Assembly (NCBI RefSeq): GCF_035046485.1
Contig: NC_085136.1
Coordinates: 220,786,853 to 220,850,852, forward strand
Length of the DNA: 64,000 nucleotides
Reading direction: 5' to 3'
Source: Aedes albopictus
Taxonomy: Eukaryota > Arthropoda > Insecta > Diptera > Culicidae
In this document: positions 1 through 10,846 of the stretch, one piece after another
Numbering within the stretch: position 1 is the first letter of the stretch
Layout of the letters: the number at the start of each line of letters is the position of its first letter
The notes under the pieces: generated by a model
What the model was told of the DNA's origin: nothing
The model's input: the letters and a program-made list of their open reading frames with translations, nothing else
Databases searched by the model: none
Position numbers and translations under genes: made by a program

Positions 1-1035
1 TATTTTTTTTCTGAACTTATATGCAGAATATTAGTTTACATTTTTAACGCGCTATAGTGCCGTGCCATGTAACAAAACAAAAAATTAAAAAATCAAGTGG
101 AAGGAGGGGAAGTATCATACTTTTTGGGGTATGTCATACACAAGTCTAATTGTTTAGAATTTACGGACGATATAAGATACGAACAAGCACATAATCATTG
201 CTTATGGAAGTAGGTATGCATCATATGATAAGTGGCTCGGCAGGATGAATTAAGATATAAAGACTGCACTCAATTATGAGGCATTTTATGACATCAGGGA
301 TGGTATCAATATTCTTCGGAATGTTATATGGCGTAGCTTCTTGTAAAATGAAGTATTATAATTTTCATATTTTTCTTGATTTAGAAGAAAGGTGGGATGC
401 AGGGTCTGGATCAGTGACGCACGAACACACCTGACGCGAGAGGACTTTGGATTGGGGAGTGCGCGAGGAAACGTGATTAGTGGCGGCTGCTACGAGGAAG
501 CAGAGAATCCGGATTCTGGCGGTTACCTGGACCAGAAGGCAGAAACCATCGAAATGTGGTCACCGGCGGATACTACAGGCTCTTAATTCAACCTAAATGA
601 TAACAAACTCAATTATCAAACGAATGATAACCAGGTAACAGAACTTGTTATCATTTTGTTATCCGCCTTTGCTCGGGTATACTGCACTTTAATACAATTT
701 CGGATGATTCCCTTGAAGATGAATAAATAAAAATCAATCAAATAGAAGTTCCCATAATAAAAGCTACTATCAGTTATCAGTAGGTCTGATCCAGGTGCTC
801 CTTTATTTGGGAAATTTATGTCATCGCCATAAACATGAGCCTATTCATCATTTACACGAGGAATAGGGCGAGGAATAAGAGATGGGATGGGAAAAAAGGA
901 TAAGAATGGGGCCGTCATAAAAGCATAAGTACCCAATAATGTGTTCTAAGAGCACCCTGAAAAGGACACTGTAATGACGCATATAGCGTAAAGAGAGCCT
1001 ACAGCTCTTTATCACAGCGGGTCGAGAACAACAGA
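1..1035. other. AT-rich DNA, no gene recognised
   Basis: This stretch has only short open frames, the longest being 64 codons at 392-586, and none has a recognisable motif. I see no repeat family, RNA gene or splice-bounded exon in it. It is annotated as featureless intergenic or intronic DNA. Confidence 0.5.
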
Positions 1036-1330
1036 ACGTTAGTTAGTTAGTTAGTTAGTTTTTATTTTTAACCAAAATTTAGAAAGAGGGAAAAGCCCCT
1101 TTGAGTGATTTCTTTAACAACAGAACGTCTTGAAGTCAGGTTTTTGAAGTCAGTTTCACTTAAAATTATTATTCGACTGTTACATACCAAATGATAAGAA
1201 GCTTCATAATCGGATTCACAGCTATCTTCTTCTTCGACATCGTGGCGTTGCAGGACCTTTGTTGGACTAGACAGAAAGTGTGGCAAGGATCGGTATATTC
1301 GCCTCTCTCTATTCATATTCACTCCTCTTT
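1036..1330 (-). repeat. Retroelement 3'-end fragment with (TTAG)n tail
   Basis: A run of GTTA units at 1036-1060 is followed by about 60 bases that recur at 27566-27640. The shared core is a run containing GAGGGAAAAGCCCC. A short tetranucleotide tail next to a recurring sequence is what the 3' end of a minus-strand non-LTR element or SINE looks like. The family is not identified. The rest of the interval shows no protein homology. Confidence 0.4.
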
Positions 1331-1849
1331 ACTGAAGCGAATCGAGAAAGATGCAGCAAACGGATAGTCATGATCAAACATGCAACCCCATCACCAGTGA
1401 GAAGCGATGGGCAAATTGTTCGACATGGATATTCGTTGCCGTTCGTTGCAGTTTGGATCGCACGCGAATGAATGAATGGTGAATGGTGAAGAATGCTGGT
1501 GAGCGATCGAAGCGGCTATTATCATAACCAGAAGAGAATTTTTGTATGTAATGCATACATTTTAAGTGTATTGTTGTTGAAATGCTAGATTAGCAAAGAA
1601 AATAATAAACATTCTTTGGGAACATCAAAAATTCGTATGCACAATATCACTCACGAATTGCATCACCGCTCGATCGCTTGCGATGCGAATGTGGACGAAT
1701 GAGTACTTTCCAAGTGTGGCTTCCCACCATTCGCCGGAGTTTGCTGTCGTCGCTGACAAGCAAGCACACAAACTAAAGCGACAACCGTTCGCTGCTGACT
1801 GTCTTCGCATGTGGAAGAAGATAAAAAGTGGAAATCAGGAACCCTGAGT
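1331..1849. other. No gene recognised
   Basis: Short overlapping open frames occur on both strands without recognisable domains. Nothing else is visible before the RTE-like endonuclease begins. Confidence 0.4.
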
Positions 1850-3050
1850 GTGGAAAAGTGGGCATCGAGCGGCTACCTTCTACCAAAGTACTGTGGCACC
1901 ACCAATTAACTGGGAACAGGATTTATAGTATTGGACAAGATGCGACAACGTGTGATCGGGTGGCAGCCGATTAAAGCAAGGATGAGCCTGTTGAGAGTTA
2001 AGGACCGTTTCTTCAACTACAGCATCATCAACGTCCACTGCCCACACGAAGGGAGACCTAATGACGAAAAAGAAACGTTCTACGCGTAGTTAGAGCAAAC
2101 ATATGCTCGCCGCGTGACGTGAAAATCGTTGTCGGCGACATGAACGAGTAGGTAGGAAGGGAGGAAATGTACAGACCGGTAATCGGGCAAAACAACCTGC
2201 ACGTCGTATCGAATGATAACGGCCAGCGATGCGTAAACTTTGCAGCCTCCCGTGGTATGGTAGTCCGATCCGAAGCATCTTCTTCCCCCGCAAAGATATC
2301 CACAAAGCCACCTGGAGATCACCCGACAATCAAAGAGAAAACCAAATCGACCACGTTCTAATCGACGGTAAATTCTTCTCGGATATAAACATTGTCTGCA
2401 CGTACCGTAGTGCGAATATAGATTCGGATCACTACTTAGTCGCTGTCTGCATGCGCTCCAAACTTTCGACGGTTATTACCACGCGTCGAAGTCGAATGCC
2501 GTGGCTCAACATCGTGCAGCTGCGTAACGTAGAAGTAACTGAGAACTAGAACTAGAAGTAATGAGATCTCGAAGCGATGAAAGAGCTGTACCGCGCTAAG
2601 GACACGCGAGTGTCCTACGAGAAGCAAAACCGCCCGCGCAAACGATCTGTGCCACAAGTCGATATGTGTCGAGACAATCACGGGAATCTTATCACGAGCG
2701 AGCGTGAGGTGGCGCCGCCAGCATTACGATGAGCACCTCAATGACAACGTTGCAAGCACCGAAGGTGGCGTGGTAACAGATCTAGAAGTACGTGCATAGG
2801 ACGAAAGTTTTCCAGCCCCTAACTTCCAAGAGATTGAGGAGGATGTTAGCCGGTTGAAAATCAACAAAGCCGCTGGAGCAGACCAAGCGGGTTACTAAAA
2901 TACGGTGGAGAAGCACTAGTGAGAGCACTACACTGGGTCATTACCAAGATTTGGGAGGAGGAAGTATTACCGGAGGAGTGGAAGATATCGTGTGTCCCAC
3001 CTACAAAAATGACGACAATTTGGATTGCGAGAACTATCGCGTGATCACAC
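1850..3050 (+). pseudogene. RTE-like non-LTR retrotransposon ORF2, 5' part (endonuclease and start of RT)
   Basis: Translated pieces in shifting frames read as an apurinic-type endonuclease. They include an INVHCPHEG-like stretch near 2030, RCVNFAASRG near 2230, a WRSPDNQ/QIDHVLIDG block at 2310-2370 and NIDSDHYLV near 2415-2435. A linker follows, then the start of a reverse transcriptase with CENYRVITL at 3025-3050. The same motifs in the same order occur in the fragment at 45860-47710. Several frameshifts and stops make this copy dead. The reading stops at 3050 where a copia LTR begins, and resumes at 12534. I call the family RTE-like from the endonuclease and RT motifs; a related I/Loner-type clade is the alternative. 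Confidence 0.75.
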
Positions 3051-3270
3051 TGTGGGCAGAGCACCTCGCAGCGTACCGCGGATTAACCCGTAAACGAACA
3101 ATTCGGAACGAAAGAGCAAATATCTCGAGACGCGTGCTCCCAGAGAAAATGAACATCTTTTATTCACAACGTTTCTTTCTTTACAGTTCAGTATAAGGGA
3201 TGTCAAAGAAAAAGCAAAAGGCTTTCTACTCTGAGGCGAGGGATGTCTATCTGGTCATTTTACTTCCACA
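3051..3270 (-). repeat. Ty1/copia 3' LTR (minus orientation)
   Basis: This 220-bp block begins TG and ends CA on the plus strand. Next to it, at 3271-3279, is CTCCTCCTA, the complement of a purine-rich tract placed correctly for a 3' LTR of a minus-strand element. Copia coding sequence follows immediately. The outer part, up to about base 3210, is repeated in inverted orientation at 12369-12533, which is abnormal for LTRs. Confidence 0.75.
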
Positions 3271-4029
3271 CTCCTCCTAAATTACCACTAAGACACAAGT
3301 GAAATCCGCTCGACAAATCTGATATGCAACGATGGTCCCAAGGGCTTGGTCAACGCATCGGCGACCATCTCGGTAGTAGGGCAGTACGTTAGTAGTACGA
3401 TCTTGTGTTCACATAACTTCCGGATGAAATGCCCTTATGTATCGATGTGCCTCACTCGACCGCTTGAACGTTCCGCCTACGCAAAGTATATACAGCCCTG
3501 GTTATCCTCAAAAAGAGTCGTCGCTTCATTTTGGGGCTCGCCCAGCTCCTGCAGCAAACGCCTGATCCAGATGGCTTCCTGACACGCCACGATTAGCGCG
3601 TTATATTCGGCTTCTAACGAGGAGAGCGCTACAGTCGCCTGCTGATCCAGCTGATGGGGCCTCCCCCGAAAAAGAATACGATACCGGACTTCCTCGTTTG
3701 CTGGTCACCCGCCCAATCGGAGTCCGAGTAGCCTACCAACTTCCAAACCTTTCTTTCCAGGAGTCCAACGCTGATGGATACATCAGGACGAGCGTTCACG
3801 GCCAGATATAACAAAGCTCCCACCAGACTACGGCTCATATCTGGAAATGTCTTACTGTCTCAATTAGCGGTAACATACCCCGGATTCATCGGAGTCTTCA
3901 CTGGCACCGCATTTTGCAATCCGAACTTTGCAGCCAACTGTTCGGTGTTCGAAGTGAGCTTCAACGAATAGTAACCGCTTTCTCGCTCTTTTTCGACGCC
4001 CGGAAAGAATAGTACTGATCCAAGATCGG
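3271..4029 (-). pseudogene. Ty1/copia pol, C-terminal RT and RNase H part
   Basis: On the minus strand this reads as the C-terminal third of a copia polyprotein. A YYSLKLTSNTEQLAAKFGL-like segment is followed by SRSLVGALLYLAVNARPD and the RNase H entry GYSDSDWAGD at about 3710-3740. Frameshifts and stops are present. It abuts the BEL element at 4029 and continues on the other side at 11586, so the two pieces were one gene before the BEL insertion. Confidence 0.85.
4025..4029. repeat. BEL target site duplication, left (ATCGG)
   Basis: The five bases ATCGG directly precede the left LTR and recur directly after the right LTR at 11586-11590. Five-base duplications are usual for BEL integrases. 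Confidence 0.95.
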
Positions 4030-4768
4030 TGTCGAAGTTCGTTTCGACAAACGGTCACACAGACTGAAAGGGGGATTCTTCCGTATAGTTAACCTCCAGA
4101 GCAATCTGTAATTCACGGCTCTTTATTTGGGAGATTAACAAATTCCTAAGAAACGGGGTACAATTATAAGTTTACGATTATAAATAGTGTTTGCAAATCA
4201 GTTAGTAGCATAATCTTAGCATAAGTAGTATAATTGTACATATTTTAGCTCGGTTCGTTTAAGTTTCGATTAATACCACTTACGTTTATTTTCCCTTGTG
4301 TAGGTCCGGCGGGTGTATGGAATTTGGAATATGAATTGTTTCTAGTAGCTGTAAGAATGCGGTTTTATGGTTTCGGTGTTTCTTACTTGTTCTATGTTAT
4401 CTTACCGGTGTCGTTTTAAGATAGGGCGAATGTAGGTTACGGACACTCTATGGGATGTTTGCACAGTAGTTTTAGGCACTAAGAAATTCATTAGTATAAT
4501 GCATGTATGTATAAGGCAAATTCATGTACCTGTTCGGGCTAGCACTTAGTTTAGATTTTAGAATAGGGTTTAAGAGTATTCACTTTAGATTAAGGTAGAT
4601 GTAATGTTTTCTAACAAGAATTACATAAGCACTTTTTCCTTCTGTCTTGTACTCACGCTTGTGACAGGCGGTAGCTCTGTCACTCCAAGGCAGTGCAACC
4701 AGAGCAGCAAGGCAGGGCTGCTACGGGTGCAAACACAATGGGCGCGCTGTCCAACAGGACTGTTCACA
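4030..4768 (-). repeat. BEL 3' LTR
   Basis: This is the left LTR of the minus-strand element. It matches 10847-11585 at a constant offset of 6817 bases with one substitution seen. The gag-pol stop codon lies inside its first few bases in element orientation. A plus-strand open frame of 79 codons inside it is only a shadow. Confidence 0.96.
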
Positions 4769-7700
4769 CTCCCCCCGAGTATGCCAGTCTTTCTGCTGGC
4801 TTACTTCCTTCGCGCCTTACGTCCAGAACAGCCAGTTTGGTGACCGCCCGAACATATACTCCTGCAGATGTTCGTACAGTGGCCGAGCGAACCTCCCTAT
4901 CTCTGCCTGGGTGAACCTCGATGACTTTTCCCTTTGGCCAGCAGTTACGGGGTAGCTTTGGATCGGCTATCACAACCAGGTCACCTACGGTTACTGGATC
5001 GGTTTGGTTGAACCACTTGGATCGCTTGGTGATTTCCGGCAGGTAATCACTAAGCCAGCGCTTCCAGAACCTGTTCGCCAGTATCTGCGAAGCTAGTATG
5101 TTTTGGCGGAGAGCAGCACTGGTATCGTCAAGAGTGCAAAATGGCTTTATCCCGTTTGAGGAACCAAGGAGAAAATGGTTCGGTGTTAACGCAGGAGCAC
5201 AGTCGTCATCAACTGGGACGTGAGTTAGTGGTCTGGAGTTAATGATGTTCTCTATTTCGATCATGAGATTTCGTAGCACTTCATCGGTTGGATTTCGAGG
5301 AGGATTGATTGTTTGAAGGTTCCGTTTTACGCTGCCTATTAGTCTCTCCCAACTACCTCCCATGTGTGGTGCGAGGGGTGGGTTAAAGGACCAAGTTGTG
5401 TCTACAGTGATGAACTCCTTCACGACTTCGTCCACGTTCACTGCAGCCGCTGCCTCCTTCATCCGACGAGACGCTCCGATAAAGTTGGTTCCTCTATCGC
5501 TGTAGATAACGCTGGGCGTACCACGACGTGAGATGAAATTGCGTATCGCCATTATACACGAGTCGGTGGTTAGCGAGTGTACAACTTCAATGTGGATAGC
5601 TCGAATCGTTAGACAGGTTGCTAGCATTCCCCATCGTTTTTCGACACGCCTTCCTACTGCCACTTCGTATGGCCCAAAAAAGTCAATACCTGTATGTGTG
5701 AAGGGTGGAGAGTACGCCGCAAGCCGCGCCGGTGGAAGGTCAGCCATTATTGGTGGACGTGGACTGACATGGTCATTTTTGCATCTTTGGCAGTTCTTTT
5801 TCATCTTGGCGTAAGCAGCACGGATACGTGGAATTTTGAATCTCTGTCGGAGTTCATTTACTACTGCTTCATGATTCTGATGGTGGAATTGTCGATGGTA
5901 GTGCGAGATAATCAAGTTAGTGGTGGGGTGGTCACGAGGTAGGATTATCGGGTTCTTGGCGTCTTCTGTTGCGTAGTGGCAGGCTGCAATTCTCGTTCGC
6001 ATTCGCATGAGTCCACGGCCATCTAGCCACGGGGTTAACTGGAACAGACTGCTCTGCTTCGATACCGTTTTCGAAATATTGGAATTCTGTCGTGACTTTT
6101 CCAAATGCGCCATTTCTTCTGGATAGCTATCGCGTTGAGCTGATCGTAACAGATATGCTTCTGCAGAATTTAGTTCCACCGCTGTCGGCGATCCAGTGGT
6201 AGTCGGTGTTCTACCCAGTTTTCGGCTACAGTTTGCAGGAAATCTGAGGACGAGAGCAGTAACGTTAAGCATACGCTTCCAGCTAGAGAACTTGCTTGGG
6301 TTTATAGCGGGTTCGCAGGGGATGTGACTCGCAATTAAGCTAGGGCGGAGTTCTTCTGCTGTAGAACTGTTTTTCATAGGCTGCTTTGGCCAGTACGTCT
6401 CGCTTTGCCACAGGAATTCCGGGCCTTTAAACCATCTGCTGTCAGGCGTGAGGTCCGGTTTAGAACTCCATTTCGTCCCGTCGTCCGCAACGTTCATCTT
6501 AGATGGCACCCAGCGCCACTCATTTGCTTCGGTAGTCTCTAGTATTTCGCTGACACGGAACGCAACGTACTGTGTGTAGCGACGATGGTCGGAGTTTAAC
6601 CAGCAAAGCGCATCGCGAGAGTCAGTCCAATAATATTTTCTGCATATCGCTATTGACAGGGAGTCCTCGATCGTACACGCTAGCCTAGAGCCTACGACTG
6701 CAGCCTGTAGCTCCAAGCGAGGGATGGATACGAACTTCAATGGTGCAACTCTTGTCTTTGCAGCTACGATTCTGCACTCAATGCTGCCGTTTCTGACGAA
6801 CCTTAGAAATGCTACAGCGGACATGCCGCATTCGCTGGCATCGGCAAAGGTATGGAGTTCTGCTTCCCCTTCGGAGTTGTGCGATAGTAGTGTATAGCAC
6901 CTGGGAACTTGAACTTGTTCTACCTGCGGCAAAACTTCCAGCCACTGCTGCCACTTTGCAAATGCATCTTCGGTAATCTCCTCGTCCCATTGCACGCCAG
7001 AACGCCACACCTCCTGTAACAACATCTTCAGGAACATTAGGAAGTGGGTTATTAGGCCGAGAGGGTCGAATATAGACATCAACACTCGCAGAACCTCTCG
7101 CTTTGTAGGGTGTCTCTGGCCCTTTAGAAGAGCACTGTCGTAGCGCTTCCATCCAACCTTGTACGTGAACGTGTCTGTTGCAGTACACCACCACATACCC
7201 AGGACTTTTTCGGTGCCTATTTCTGGCGACAAATCCAAGTCTTTCTCGTCCATCCCTTTCTCGTTTAAGGCCCTAAGCACGGTTGGCGAATTGCTAATCC
7301 AATTTCGAATTTCGAACCCGCCTTTTTGATGGATGAATTTCACCTCTTTCGCTATTCGCACGGCTTCTTCTTCGGATTCCAGGCTGGTGAGCATGTCGTC
7401 TACGTAGTGCTTTTTTTGGATAACTTCTACTGCTTTCGGAAACTTCGCTGCGTAACGTTCTGCATTGCTGTTCTTCACATACTGTGCGCAGCTAGGCGAG
7501 CAGCAAGCCCCAAAGGTCATGACCTGCATTACGTAGATCAAAGTCTCTCCCTTCTCATTCCGCCACAGGAAACGTTGGCACTGTTGATCCTCGTCGTGAA
7601 TACGCACCTGGTGGAACATTTCTCTTATGTCCCCGGTAAGGCCCACTCTTTTTTCTCGAAACTGTAGCAAGATCGTCAACAATGAACATAGCTGATCGGG

Positions 7701-10700
7701 GCCCTTCAGCAGGGCAGAGTTCAGTGAAATGCCAAAGGAGCATGCTGCGCAGTCCCAAATTATCCTCACCTTTCCCGGCTTGTTGGGGTTTACAACCGGA
7801 AATATCGGAAGGTACCATACTCTGGGAAACCGCCGGCTTAGTTCGTTTTCCGAGAGCTGCCGGATATATCCCTTAGAAACGTATTCGGTTATGATCCTGT
7901 GTAACGTGCCAGCTAGTTCCGGGTCCTTGGCCAAGCGCTTCTGTAAGCATTGGTGTCTTCGCAATGCCATAGCATAGTTGTCTGGCAGACGAATGTTATC
8001 GTGGCGCCACAACAATCCAGCCGTATATCGCTCCCCATCGTAGGTAGTAAGTTGCTTCATAAGAGCTTGAGCCCGCTGGTCTTCAGCGGAGAGCAGAAGC
8101 TTTCCTGGTTTCATGATGCCGAGACTATCAAGAGCGAAATGTTGTTTTACAGCCTGGTGTAGCTCGTCGTCTCTAATTCGCTCACATGAACACACGTGAA
8201 AGGTATAGTGGACCAGATTGCCTGATTCGTTTCCTTCCGCGTTTCCTCCACCACATACTGCCCAGCCCAGCCGCGTTTTCACTGCTACCGGGTCGCCGAA
8301 GCTTCCTTCTCTGCTCTTCAACACAAGGCTAACCTGTACGTGTTTCATACCGATGAGAATTCTGGGTCGAGCGTCGTAGTAGGAATCGATGGGAAGTCCT
8401 TTAAGATGAGGATACTGATATTTTAGCTGCTCCACGTTCAGTGTTTGCTCCGGCAGCATGAGCTCTTCCACTGTTCTCACTCCAGATAGTTGAAAATTCT
8501 TAGCCATCTTGTCGGTTCCAGAAATATGAAGGGTAACAGATTTCGAATCTTTTTCGCAACGCTGTGTTCCTCCTGTCCAACGAAGGAATAGTGGTGTATT
8601 AGCGCCTTTTAGATTGAGTTGGTCTGCTAGTTCTTGATCTATCAAGCTAAGGTGAGAGCCTTCGTCCAGGAACGCATATGTGTGGATTGAGCCTTGAGGT
8701 CCATTGAGTATTACGGGTAAGTAGCGGAATAGCACTGCACTAGATTTTGTTTGGTGGGTGTTACAATCGTGTGTTGGTACCGGTACAGCTTCTTGTTGTC
8801 TAGGAGCTTCAACTTGTGACGTAGGCGGAATCTGCGTGACCTGATTTGAAGATAGCTTGGCATTCTGATCATTATGGAGCAGTTCGTGGTGCTTGTAAGT
8901 GCATCCATTACGCCCACATGATTTAGCGTCGCATCCTCCTTTGTGTCGTCGCAGACAACTTCGACAGAGTTTGAATTCCCTTACAATAGCCCATCTGGAT
9001 TCGCGAGATAGCTCCAGAAACTGCTTGCACGTGGAGGTACTTTTGCATCCTCCTTTGCACACCACGCAGCCATCGGTTACGTAAGTCAACGGTTTTGAGA
9101 CTGATGCATAGCTGCCTTGTCTAGGATCTGCATCGGATTCTACGGATATAAAACGACCGCAGGTTTCCAAGTTCGTATCCGAATGAGCGTTAACGTACGC
9201 GTTGGACTTCTTATTCCCACGTCCGTCATTACGTGATTGTCTTGACTCATTTGAATCGATTGGGATCACGACGGTGCTGGCGGCTTCGGCCAATGAATAC
9301 GCCCAGTTCCCAAAGGTCGCCAAGTTGACCCGCTGAAGGTTCTGTCGATGTCTGGCCCAATCTAACTTTAGCGTCGCCGGAAGCTTGTTTACGAGCTGAT
9401 GTAGAAGGGAGACATTATACATGTAGTCCTCGAGCTCGTACGCGTCTACCGTGGCACAGAAATTCTGCACGCTTACTGCGAATTCCACTAACGTCTCTAG
9501 TCGATCCTCCTGAATTGGCGGTAGAGCATTCACCTTTTGAATAAGAGAGTGAACAACGGCTTCAGGTTGACCAAATCTCATTTTCAAAGTTCGCATGATC
9601 GCCGGGACATTCGATGGGTGCATCAGTAAACTCTGCGCCGTTTCGTACGCCTTTCCTTCCAAGGACTTCTGGAGCCGGATCAGATTTTCTTCATTTGTAA
9701 AACCGCACATGTTCGTCGTGCTGTTGAACATTGACATAAAGACCGGCCACTCCTCGAACTTCCCAGAGAACTTGGGCAAATCTTTGGAGATTCCTTGTCG
9801 AGCTGCCAGTTGCTGCCGGGAAAATGAACACGGCTCGAAGTCTTCCTCCAGGCGTCCTGAATGGAGGTCTGTTCTTCTTTGCTGATGACTGAGTTGTTCG
9901 AAGGCTTCTACAAGGCTCCTGCTTGTCGACATCGGTCGGAAAGGTTGTTCACGGCGGGGACCGCAGCGCACGTATGGCCCCTCGTTTCTGTCCTGGCTGT
10001 GTCGAAATTGATTCGTCGGCGGAATGGATCCCACTTGAGCTTGTCCGGAGTAGTTCTGAGTTGAATGCCTCTGTGGATCGAAGAATTCGGTAGCCCTGGG
10101 ATCTAGCGCGTTTTCGGCTGGAGCATTGTTCGTATCTCGAACCCACTGTCTAACTCGGTCTTGTGATCTGCTACACTCGGATCCGGTTTGGCTTTGCATC
10201 TGCTCCAGAAGTTCGTATTTTCTGTCCATGTAGGCTCGGTGCTTCTCTGCCTGAATCTTTTCGTATTCACGTTCTTCCTCGAGCCGTTGAAGCTGCAGTT
10301 GGAGAATGGATCTGCGGGAGGACGATGATGATACCGACTTGACTGTTTTATCGCAGTTTGCGGCTCCTGTTGGAAACGTCCTGCCTGCTGGTTCCGATAA
10401 CGTATTGCACCGTACGCTCTTGCCAGCTCCGAGTTGACCTGGGTGACCCGACGATCCTGCCCGACCACGGTTTACGGCTGAAGACGATGGTTGCTGGAAC
10501 CCGGTTGTAGTCACACATTTGGGACAACTCCAGCTCTTATCCGCAATTTCTTCCGTAACACCAACGCACGCAAAATGGATCCACCTGTCACACTTGTCGC
10601 ACTGAACCATTTCGTCACTATCTCTCTCCTGGCAGAACGTACAGTTTTGTTCTATATCGCGATCCTTCCGAAAAACGTCCTTTGGATCCTGTTCTTCTTC

Positions 10701-10820
10701 CGTGACCACCACCACGACATTATCACCACCACTAATATCGATCGCCTCCGATTGCTTTTCCTTCGATCGCGCACCTTTAGAACCACTTTTTCCATCTTTT
10801 CCACTTTTACGACCCGACAT
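4764..10820 (-). CDS. BEL/Pao gag-pol polyprotein with N-terminal PHD finger
   Basis: This 2018-residue polyprotein would package the element RNA, reverse-transcribe it and integrate the cDNA. Residues 60-102 form a PHD finger (C60, C63, C74, C77, H82, C85, C99, C102). A charged coiled-coil-like segment spans about 171-215. The BEL gag core (DUF1759-like, KFSGKFEEWPVF) is at about 345-500, and a Cys/His cluster at 585-642. The DUF1758-type aspartic protease has DEGS near 719. RT has YVDD at 1139-1142. RNase H (A17 region) carries FADASE near 1325 and WTDS near 1400. An HHCC zinc region at about 1640-1680 leads to the integrase, with D1712, D1774 and E1825. A DUF5641-like tail ends the protein. 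The frame is unbroken and the ATG follows the 5' LTR by 26 bases, so the start is well supported. Length is typical or slightly long for BEL because of the added N-terminal finger. Confidence 0.97.
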   Translation of the reverse strand: MSGRKSGKDGKSGSKGARSKEKQSEAIDISGGDNVVVVVTEEEQDPKDVFRKDRDIEQNCTFCQERDSDEMVQCDKCDRWIHFACVGVTEEIADKSWSCPKCVTTTGFQQPSSSAVNRGRAGSSGHPGQLGAGKSVRCNTLSEPAGRTFPTGAANCDKTVKSVSSSSSRRSILQLQLQRLEEEREYEKIQAEKHRAYMDRKYELLEQMQSQTGSECSRSQDRVRQWVRDTNNAPAENALDPRATEFFDPQRHSTQNYSGQAQVGSIPPTNQFRHSQDRNEGPYVRCGPRREQPFRPMSTSRSLVEAFEQLSHQQRRTDLHSGRLEEDFEPCSFSRQQLAARQGISKDLPKFSGKFEEWPVFMSMFNSTTNMCGFTNEENLIRLQKSLEGKAYETAQSLLMHPSNVPAIMRTLKMRFGQPEAVVHSLIQKVNALPPIQEDRLETLVEFAVSVQNFCATVDAYELEDYMYNVSLLHQLVNKLPATLKLDWARHRQNLQRVNLATFGNWAYSLAEAASTVVIPIDSNESRQSRNDGRGNKKSNAYVNAHSDTNLETCGRFISVESDADPRQGSYASVSKPLTYVTDGCVVCKGGCKSTSTCKQFLELSRESRWAIVREFKLCRSCLRRHKGGCDAKSCGRNGCTYKHHELLHNDQNAKLSSNQVTQIPPTSQVEAPRQQEAVPVPTHDCNTHQTKSSAVLFRYLPVILNGPQGSIHTYAFLDEGSHLSLIDQELADQLNLKGANTPLFLRWTGGTQRCEKDSKSVTLHISGTDKMAKNFQLSGVRTVEELMLPEQTLNVEQLKYQYPHLKGLPIDSYYDARPRILIGMKHVQVSLVLKSREGSFGDPVAVKTRLGWAVCGGGNAEGNESGNLVHYTFHVCSCERIRDDELHQAVKQHFALDSLGIMKPGKLLLSAEDQRAQALMKQLTTYDGERYTAGLLWRHDNIRLPDNYAMALRRHQCLQKRLAKDPELAGTLHRIITEYVSKGYIRQLSENELSRRFPRVWYLPIFPVVNPNKPGKVRIIWDCAACSFGISLNSALLKGPDQLCSLLTILLQFREKRVGLTGDIREMFHQVRIHDEDQQCQRFLWRNEKGETLIYVMQVMTFGACCSPSCAQYVKNSNAERYAAKFPKAVEVIQKKHYVDDMLTSLESEEEAVRIAKEVKFIHQKGGFEIRNWISNSPTVLRALNEKGMDEKDLDLSPEIGTEKVLGMWWCTATDTFTYKVGWKRYDSALLKGQRHPTKREVLRVLMSIFDPLGLITHFLMFLKMLLQEVWRSGVQWDEEITEDAFAKWQQWLEVLPQVEQVQVPRCYTLLSHNSEGEAELHTFADASECGMSAVAFLRFVRNGSIECRIVAAKTRVAPLKFVSIPRLELQAAVVGSRLACTIEDSLSIAICRKYYWTDSRDALCWLNSDHRRYTQYVAFRVSEILETTEANEWRWVPSKMNVADDGTKWSSKPDLTPDSRWFKGPEFLWQSETYWPKQPMKNSSTAEELRPSLIASHIPCEPAINPSKFSSWKRMLNVTALVLRFPANCSRKLGRTPTTTGSPTAVELNSAEAYLLRSAQRDSYPEEMAHLEKSRQNSNISKTVSKQSSLFQLTPWLDGRGLMRMRTRIAACHYATEDAKNPIILPRDHPTTNLIISHYHRQFHHQNHEAVVNELRQRFKIPRIRAAYAKMKKNCQRCKNDHVSPRPPIMADLPPARLAAYSPPFTHTGIDFFGPYEVAVGRRVEKRWGMLATCLTIRAIHIEVVHSLTTDSCIMAIRNFISRRGTPSVIYSDRGTNFIGASRRMKEAAAAVNVDEVVKEFITVDTTWSFNPPLAPHMGGSWERLIGSVKRNLQTINPPRNPTDEVLRNLMIEIENIINSRPLTHVPVDDDCAPALTPNHFLLGSSNGIKPFCTLDDTSAALRQNILASQILANRFWKRWLSDYLPEITKRSKWFNQTDPVTVGDLVVIADPKLPRNCWPKGKVIEVHPGRDREVRSATVRTSAGVYVRAVTKLAVLDVRREGSKPAERLAYSGGV
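4769..4778 (-). promoter_or_regulatory. BEL polypurine tract
   Basis: On the minus strand a G-run ending in AG (CGGGGGGAG) lies directly before the 3' LTR, as expected for the plus-strand primer. It is also coding: it encodes the last residues of the polyprotein. Confidence 0.8.
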
Positions 10821-10846
10821 TGTTCGCGTAAACGAATTTGTTAAAT

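Noticed and set aside
392..586. 64-codon plus-strand frame
   Set aside because: No homology, no splice or promoter context, and a length expected by chance.
4604..4843. Plus-strand frame beginning MFSNKNYISTFSF, present in both LTRs (also 11421-11612), as a small secreted protein gene
   Set aside because: It looks signal-peptide-like but lies antisense in the LTR, and its downstream part differs between copies only because it runs out of the LTR.
6778..7194. 138-codon minus-strand frame and many other frames within 4764-10820
   Set aside because: They are shadows of the BEL gag-pol in other frames.
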